Positions 55,185 through 61,053 of a DNA stretch of 61,053 bases are shown here, piece by piece (the stretch's first letter is position 1; each line of letters opens with the position of its first letter). This DNA comes from Ectocarpus siliculosus. Its lineage: Eukaryota; Sar; Phaeophyceae; Ectocarpales; Ectocarpaceae. A program made the translations under genes and the position numbers. The DNA lies in contig FN648728.1 of NCBI GenBank assembly GCA_000310025.1, forward strand, positions 1 through 61,053, written 5' to 3'. The notes below the pieces were generated by a model. That model saw nothing but the letters and a program-made list of their open reading frames with translations. It did not search any database and was not told where the DNA came from.

Positions 55185-58100
55185 CTCGTCCACCGGCAAA
55201 AACCTTCGTAACTAGCGCTGTGGCCAAAACAAGACCACCACCACGGCCGCCACACGCAGTTTATGTGTGTGGTTTCGGCATTGACACCTCTGTGTTCAGG
55301 CGTGACTCGCTTACAGCCGACATTCCTGAGAGGTAGCGCTGTTGCGAAAACCAGCCCACCACCACGGCCGCCTCACACAGTTTTTGTGTGTGGTTTTGGC
55401 ATTCACACGTCTGTAATCATGCGTGACTCGCCCACAGGCAACAACCCTGGTAAGTAGCGCTGTGGCCAAAACAAGACCACCACCACGGCCGCCACACACT
55501 ATATATGTATGTGGTTTCGGCATGTTCCCTTCTGCGCTCATGCGTGGCTCGCCCAGAGGCAACAACCCTGGCCAAAGTAGCGCTGTTGTGAAAACAAAGC
55601 CCACCACCACGGCCACAACCCACACACAAATTATGTGTGTGGTTTTGGCAATTTTTCTCCTGTATTCATGCGTCACTCGTCCACAGGCAACAACCCTGGT
55701 AAGTAGCGCTGTGGCCAAAACAAGACCACCACCACGGCCGCCACACACTATATATGTATGTGGTTTCGGCATGTTCCCTTCTGCGCTCATGCGTGGCTCG
55801 CCCACAGGCAACAACCCTGGCAAGTAGCGGTGTGGCGAGAACAAGCCCACCACCACGGCCACAACCCACACACAAATTATGTGTGTGGTTTTGGCAATTA
55901 TACGCCTGTATTCATGCGTCACTCGCCCACAGGAAAAAACCCTCGTAACTAGCGCTGTGACCAAAACAAGACCGCTACCACGGCCGCCACACGCAGTTTA
56001 TGTGTGTGGTTTCGGCATTCACACTTCCGTTATAATGCGTGACTCGCCCACAGGCAACAACCCTGGTAAATAGCGCTGTGGCCAAAACAAGACCACCACC
56101 ACACTTATGTATGTGTGTCGTTTCGGCATTCACACGTCTGTATTCATGCGTGACTCGCCCACAGGCAACAACCCTGGCAAGTAGCGCTGTTGTGAAAACA
56201 AGCCCACCACCACGGCCACAACCCACACACAAATTATGTGTGTGGTTTTGGCAATTATACGCCTGTATTCATGCGTGACTCGTCCACCGGCAAAAACCTT
56301 CGTAACTAGCGCTGTGGCCAAAACAAGACCACCACCACGGCCGCCACACGCAGTTTATGTGTGTGGTTTCGGCATTGACACCTTTGTGTTCAGGCGTGAC
56401 TCGCTTACAGCCGACATTCCTGAGAGGTAGCGCTGTTGCGAAAACCAGCCCACCACCACGGCCGCCTCACACAGTTTTTGTGTGTGGTTTTGGCATTCAC
56501 ACGTCTGTAATCATGCGTGACTCGCCCACAGGCAACAACCCTGGTAAGTAGCGCTGTGGCCAAAACAAGACCACAACCACGGCCGCCACACACTATATAT
56601 GTATGTGGTTTCGGCATGTTCCCTTCTGCGCTCATGCGTGGCTCGCCCACAGGCAACAACCCTGGCAAGTAGCGGTGTGGCGAGAACAAGCCCACCACCA
56701 CGGCCACAACCCACACACAAATTATGTGTGTGGTTTTGGCAATTATACGCCTGTATTCATGCGTCACTCGCCCACAGGAAAAAACCCTCGTAACTAGCGC
56801 TGTGACCAAAACAAGACCGCTACCACGGCCGCCACACGCAGTTTATGTGTGTGGTTTCGGCATTCACACTTCCGTTATAATGCGTGACTCGCCCACAGGC
56901 AACAACCCTGGTAAATAGCGCTATGGCCAAAACAAGACCACCACCACACTTATGTATGTGTGTCGTTTCGGCATTCACACGTCTGTATTCATGCGTGACT
57001 CGCCCACAGGCAACAACCCTGGCAAGTAGCGCTGTTACCATAACAAGACCACCACCAAGGCCGTAACACACAGTAAATGTGTGTGGTGTTGGCATTCACA
57101 CTTCTGAAATCATGCGTGATTCGCGCACAGGCGACAATTCTGGTGTGTAGCGCTGTTGCGAAAACACGTCTACGCCCACAGCCGCCTCACACAGTTTTTG
57201 TGTGTGGTTTTGGCATTCACACGTCTGAAATCATGCGTGACTCGCCCACAGGCAACAACCCTGGTAAGTAGCGCTGTGGCCAAAACAAGACCACCACCAC
57301 GGCCGCCACACACTATATATGTATGTGGTTTCGGCATGTTCCCTTCTGCGCTCATGCGTGGCTCGCCCACAGGCAACAACCCTGGCAAGTAGCGCTGTTG
57401 TGAAAACAAGCCCACCACCACGGCCACAACCCACACACAAATTATGTGTGTGGTTTTGGCAATTATACGCCTGTATTCATGCGTCACTCGCCCACAGGCA
57501 AAAACCCTCGTAACTAGCGCTGTGGCCAAAACAAGACCACCACCACGGCCGCCACACACTATATATGTATGTGGTTTCGGCATGTTCCCTTCTGCGCTCA
57601 TGCGTGGCTCGCCCACAGGCAACAACCCTGGCAAGTAGCGGTGTGGCGAAAACAAGCCGACCACCACGGCCACACCCCACACACACATTATGTGTTTGGT
57701 TTTGGCAATTATACGCCTGTATTCATGCGTCACTCGCCCACAGGCAAAAACCCTCGTAACTAGCGCTGTGGCCAAAACAAGACCACCACCACGGCCGCCT
57801 CACACTATATATGTATGTGCTTTCGGCATGTTCCCTTCTGCGCTCATGCGTGGCTCGCCCACAGCAACAACCCTGGTAAGTAGCGGTGTGGCGAAAACAA
57901 GCCCACCACCACGGCCGCCACACGCAGTTTATGTGTGTGGTTTTGGCATTGACACCTCTGTGTTCAGGCGTGACTCGCTTACAGCCGACAATCCTCAGAG
58001 GTAGCGCTGTTCCGAAATCCCGCCCACCACCACGGCCGCCTCACACAGTTTTTGTGTGTGGTTTTGGCATTCACACGTCTGTAATCATGCGTGACTCGCC

Positions 58101-59050
58101 CACAGGCAACAACTCTCGTAAGTAGCGCTGTGGCCAAAACAAGACCACCACCACGACCGCCACACACTATATATGTATGTGGTTTCGGCATGTTCCCTTC
58201 TGCGCTCATGCGTGGCTCGCCCACAGGCAACAACCCTGGCAAGTAGCGGTGTGGCGAGAACAACCCCACCACCACGGCCACAACCCACACACAAATTATG
58301 TGTGTGGTTTTGGCAATTATACGCCTGTATTCATGCGTCACTCGCCCACAGGCAAAAACCCTCGTAACTAGCGCTGTGGCCAAAACAAGACCACCACCAC
58401 GGCCGCCACACGCAGTTTATGTGTGTGGTTTCGGCATTCACACTTCCGTTATAATGCGTGACACGCCCACAGGCAACAACCCTGGCAAGTAGCGCTGTTG
58501 TGAAAACAAGCCCACCACCACGGCCACAACCCACACACAAATTTTGTGTGTGGTTTTGGCAATTTTACTCCTGTATTCATGCGTGACTCGCCCACAGGCA
58601 ACAACCCTGGTAAGTAGCGCTGTGGCCAAAACAAGACCACCACCACGGCCGCCACACACTATATATGTATGTGGTTTCGGCATGTTCCCTTCTGCGCTCA
58701 TGCGTGACTCGCCCACAGGCAACAACCCTGGCAAGTAGCGCTGTTGTGAAAACAAGCCCACCACCACGGCCACAACCCACACACAAATTATGTGTGTGGT
58801 TTTGGCAATTATACGCCTGTATTCATGCGTCACTCGCCCACAGGCAAAAACCCTCGTAACTAGCGCTGTGGCCAAAACAAGACCACCACCACGGCCGCCA
58901 CACGCAGTTTATGTGTGTGGTTTCGGCATTCACACTTCCGTTGTAATGCGTGACTCGCCCACAGGCAACAACCCTGGTAAGTAGCGCTGTGGCCAAAACA
59001 GGACCACCACCACACTTATGTATGTGTGTCGTTTCGGCATTTATACTGTT
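55180..59050 (+). repeat. Satellite array, about 32 units of ~122 bp
   Basis: Units start GCGTGACTCGCCCACAGGCA (variants GCGTGGCTCG, GCGTCACTCG), followed by AACAACCCTGG.AAGTAGCGC, CAAAACAAGACCACCACCAC, GGCCGCCACACAC and TGTGGTTTCGGCAT. Unit lengths are mostly 121-125 bp, with two near 110. Variants recur in higher-order blocks: 55263-55550 recurs 1,094 bp later, and 55700-56190 recurs 845 bp later. Each unit has a palindromic centre (CCACACACAAATTATGTGTGTGG type). All open frames across it (RPPPRPPHT-like, GRGGGLV-like) are artefacts of the repeat. Confidence 0.95.
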
Positions 59051-59119
59051 GTATTCTTATCCCTTACCCAGATCATTCAATGTAAGTATTGGATTTGGTT
59101 GGGTGAGGCCTCCTGCGCC
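59044..59119 (-). repeat. 76-bp direct repeat, distal copy
   Basis: Perfectly identical to 59387-59462 (starts TACTGTTGTATTCTTATCCC). It lies downstream of the recombinase gene and touches the end of the satellite array. Read on the gene's strand it would be B2 of a B1-A2-B2 arrangement. Confidence 0.9.
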
Positions 59120-59386
59120 TGCAGGAGGGCCTCGCCACAAGTAACCCTTTGGGCTGGGTGTACCCAGGCCCAAAGTGTTTGAATGATCAGCAAGTTCATG
59201 AATATAGTAAGCATTGTGTAGGGCGGGTGGGATGGTCTCAAATATACCCCTTCTTCTCTGCTCCGGCGTATTTCGGGAGAGAAAAGGGGGACTGAACTAG
59301 GTGGGGTCATTTTCCAACATCCTTTCTGGAATATCTGACTCTTCTCGATTTCGTTCCGAAATCTAGATGCGTCTCAAATCCGAGAT
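59120..59386 (-). other. Spacer between the 76-bp repeats, with hairpins
   Basis: Includes TTTGGGCTGGGTGTACCCAG plus GCCCAAA (59149-59175), a near-perfect 12-bp hairpin. GAGGCCTCCTGC in the first repeat pairs with GCAGGAGGGCCTC just after it, and GATCATTCAA pairs with TTGAATGATC about 100 bases on. It would be A2 if the element is Ngaro-like. Confidence 0.6.
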
Positions 59387-59462
59387 TACTGTTGTATTCT
59401 TATCCCTTACCCAGATCATTCAATGTAAGTATTGGATTTGGTTGGGTGAGGCCTCCTGCGCC
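59387..59462 (-). repeat. 76-bp direct repeat, proximal copy
   Basis: Identical partner of 59044-59119, offset 343 bp, 105 bp from the recombinase stop codon. Confidence 0.9.
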
Positions 59463-59567
59463 GGTCTGTGGTCCCGCCCATTACTTTCTTGTTAATTATC
59501 CGATCTGTCACATCTTATTTATTGACCACTCACGCCTCTAAGCTAGGTCTCGCCCACCCAAACTTTC

Positions 59568-60929
59568 TTATTTTTCGCGGCGAGCACACGCAGAGAAATC
59601 GCATGTGAAGTCAGCCGACAACGGCAACACGTTTGAGTCTGCGTACAGCTCGCTCCGGATCCTCTTGGAACCCGTTGCCCCCACACTAGTAGTGGCGCCA
59701 ACATATCGCTTCGCTACACTCTCCGTACGCCACCCGGCAATTTTCATGATAGCGTCCATCGCCGTTCCGTCAAGCGACTGCGCTACCGAACCTCCAACGC
59801 GGAACGAATGCATAGTGTAGCGGTGCGGCAGTCCCGCCGCTCGCAGATGCCCTTGTAGGGCAGCCGTCATCTGAACCGCCGTAAGCGGAGCACAGCCCCG
59901 AGTTCCATCCAGCAGAACGATAGGAAACAGATGTCCTTGGGACAAATCCCAGCCAATACCCTCCGCCGCACTGATGTAGGCCGTAACATTGCTTACAGCA
60001 CAAATAGACGGGCAAGCGACGTCCGGACGCACGACCACGGCATCAACGGAGTCGCGGAGGGTCTTGCCGAATTGGAAGTTGAAAATCAGACCCTGCCCCG
60101 CGGGCAACCGCAGAACTTGCGATCCCATAGTGAAGGAGAGATCATGGCCTCGCCGCATGGAGGCGAACGCCAGCGAAAACAAAGCGACGTCCCTGGTGAG
60201 CTCAATACGTTCCGCCAAAGAGGACGCAGTCTGCGCGCGAGAGCGCATGTCCCTCAACAGATCGATGAGGACGTGCGGTAACATAGCCTCTGCCTGGTTG
60301 ACAGCGACACCCACACGTTTTTGTTCCTCCCCCGTGAAGACGAGGTAGGAGTCGACGAGAGGACTACAACAGGAGTTGCCCGAGCGCGTGGCAGGGTCCC
60401 AGCTGCTGTCTTTTCCCAACTGTTCTTGCATCGCCATCTTCAGCTTGGACACGATCCCTTTCTGCATGGACGCGGCAGCATACCGCTTAGCACATGGCGA
60501 GTTTGGAAGGCAATCGCGGCCGTGAGTCGTACCGACACCAGGGCATGCCCTGTCGTGCACCCACTTGGTACCACTACCTTGTGTGTCCAAGAAGCAGAGA
60601 TAGTCAAACACGTCTCGGTCCGACGCCTGCTTCCAACCCCGACGTTGTTGAGTCGCCGAAAGTATGAAAGCGTCGAACCCGTCCGCTACGGCGCACTTAC
60701 GCTGTTGAGCACGACGGTTAGACGCGGCCGAGAGGACCTGATCACCCCGAGCGCGCAGCGCGTCGAAATCGATCAACACCCGAGCCGCTTGGGGGTCACG
60801 CGGTACCGGACGCCCGCGGGCAGGCTGAACACCGCAGGACCAACAATAGTTGTAATGTCCCACGTTTTCCGTCTGGCACGACGAACACGCGACAAACTGG
60901 ACACAGCCGCCCGGAGGCAGGGTGGGGAC
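59568..60929 (-). CDS. Tyrosine recombinase with zinc ribbon, mobile element, 5' end outside window
   Basis: The frame is open from 61025 to the TAA at 59568 (485 codons), with no ATG near its start. A splice acceptor (CTTCGTCTCACAG) at 60930 suggests this exon begins at 60929, though the frame may simply continue beyond. Numbering from 61025, a CxxC-x10-CxxC zinc ribbon is at 47-64 (CSSC, CWSC). A second Cys/His cluster is at 161-178 (CPGVGTTHGRDCLPNSPC). The catalytic domain shows Arg in SMRRGHDLS (291/292), Lys in QFGKTLRDS (321), HSFR (406-409), a GW in place of the second His, and the nucleophile Tyr 441 (AKRYVG). All catalytic positions are present. Such enzymes integrate Crypton, DIRS and Ngaro elements. 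A nearby reverse transcriptase would lie outside the window. Confidence 0.85.
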   Translation of the reverse strand, partial: VPTLPPGGCVQFVACSSCQTENVGHYNYCWSCGVQPARGRPVPRDPQAARVLIDFDALRARGDQVLSAASNRRAQQRKCAVADGFDAFILSATQQRRGWKQASDRDVFDYLCFLDTQGSGTKWVHDRACPGVGTTHGRDCLPNSPCAKRYAAASMQKGIVSKLKMAMQEQLGKDSSWDPATRSGNSCCSPLVDSYLVFTGEEQKRVGVAVNQAEAMLPHVLIDLLRDMRSRAQTASSLAERIELTRDVALFSLAFASMRRGHDLSFTMGSQVLRLPAGQGLIFNFQFGKTLRDSVDAVVVRPDVACPSICAVSNVTAYISAAEGIGWDLSQGHLFPIVLLDGTRGCAPLTAVQMTAALQGHLRAAGLPHRYTMHSFRVGGSVAQSLDGTAMDAIMKIAGWRTESVAKRYVGATTSVGATGSKRIRSELYADSNVLPLSADFTCDFSACARREK

Positions 60930-61035
60930 CTGTGAGACGAAGCACAAGCCATCCACAAGCCAAAGGGAGGGAACTGGGCAAGATGGACGAGAGTCGCATG
61001 CTGCATTACAAGGTACCGGTGTCAATCAAAAGAGA

Positions 61036-61053
61036 TTTTTTTTTTTTTTTTTT
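61036..61053. other. Poly-T at window end
   Basis: Eighteen T residues end the window; a poly-A/T tract or a contig edge. Confidence 0.8.

Noticed and set aside
55180-59050. Many overlapping open frames up to 217 residues with Pro/Arg/His or Gly/Trp repeats
   Set aside because: They are read from a ~122-bp non-coding satellite whose unit lengths are often not multiples of three. No frame is maintained across the array.
55180-59050. CRISPR-like array
   Set aside because: The repeated part makes up the whole ~122-bp unit, there are no unique spacers, and the genome is eukaryotic.
60321-60935. 204-residue plus-strand frame
   Set aside because: It is antisense to the recombinase domain, which has all catalytic motifs; the plus frame is a shadow.
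59568-61025. Start of the recombinase at 61025
   Set aside because: The codon there is TTG and a good splice acceptor lies at 60930, so the true start is probably outside this exon. I limited the CDS to 60929.

Overview
The window looks like nuclear DNA of a eukaryote with intron-rich genes and heavy repeat content. Coding exons of about 100-550 bp are separated by GT-AG introns of about 160-1,100 bp. There are many DNA transposons, (CTG)n and other microsatellites, a large satellite array and no operon structure. Intron sizes and the transposon set would fit a stramenopile such as a brown alga, but that is inference, because no rRNA, organellar or marker gene is present to settle it. The window ends in 18 T residues, which may mark a contig edge. 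Most open frames are chance or repeat-derived. || Layout: 1-1.1 kb holds decayed copies of a ~122-bp satellite whose good copies lie at 55.2-59.0 kb. From 3-17.5 kb there is a patchwork of degenerate repeats: a ~480-bp repeat in inverted copies at 4.2 and 11.9 kb, direct repeats near 7-12 kb, a TA-flanked mariner-like MITE at 10.4-11.0 kb and a ~1-kb inverted-repeat element at 14.7-15.7 kb. At 17.7-21.3 kb two DNA transposons sit 59 bp apart. The first is a pogo/Tigger-type element that kept its DNA-binding N-terminus and C-terminal tail but lost the catalytic core. The second is a foldback element with ~460-480 bp arms and a 9-bp target duplication, as in MULEs. From 21.3-37.5 kb there is mostly non-coding and repeat DNA, with a possible 39-residue membrane protein (29.4 kb), a possible 105-residue Ala-rich protein (34.4 kb) and older satellite copies (26.9-27.8 kb). 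At 37.6-38.6 kb lies a hAT-type MITE. || The best host gene is on the minus strand at 42.5-51.5 kb: at least 13 phase-compatible exons encode a Sec14-like (CRAL-TRIO) lipid-transfer protein of about 793 residues, with an unrecognised N-terminal region and one hydrophobic segment. Its 5' exon was not found, and one exon as read carries an in-frame TAG. A CCATGG-rich tract follows, then candidate plus-strand exons at 53.8-55.2 kb and the satellite array. At the right edge, on the minus strand, is a tyrosine recombinase gene with a zinc ribbon and all recognisable catalytic residues. Two perfect 76-bp direct repeats lie just downstream of it, in the arrangement expected for split direct repeats of a tyrosine-recombinase retroelement (Ngaro/DIRS-like). 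|| The genes do not form a pathway. The window is a repeat-rich chromosomal segment with one well-supported host gene and several generations of mobile elements.
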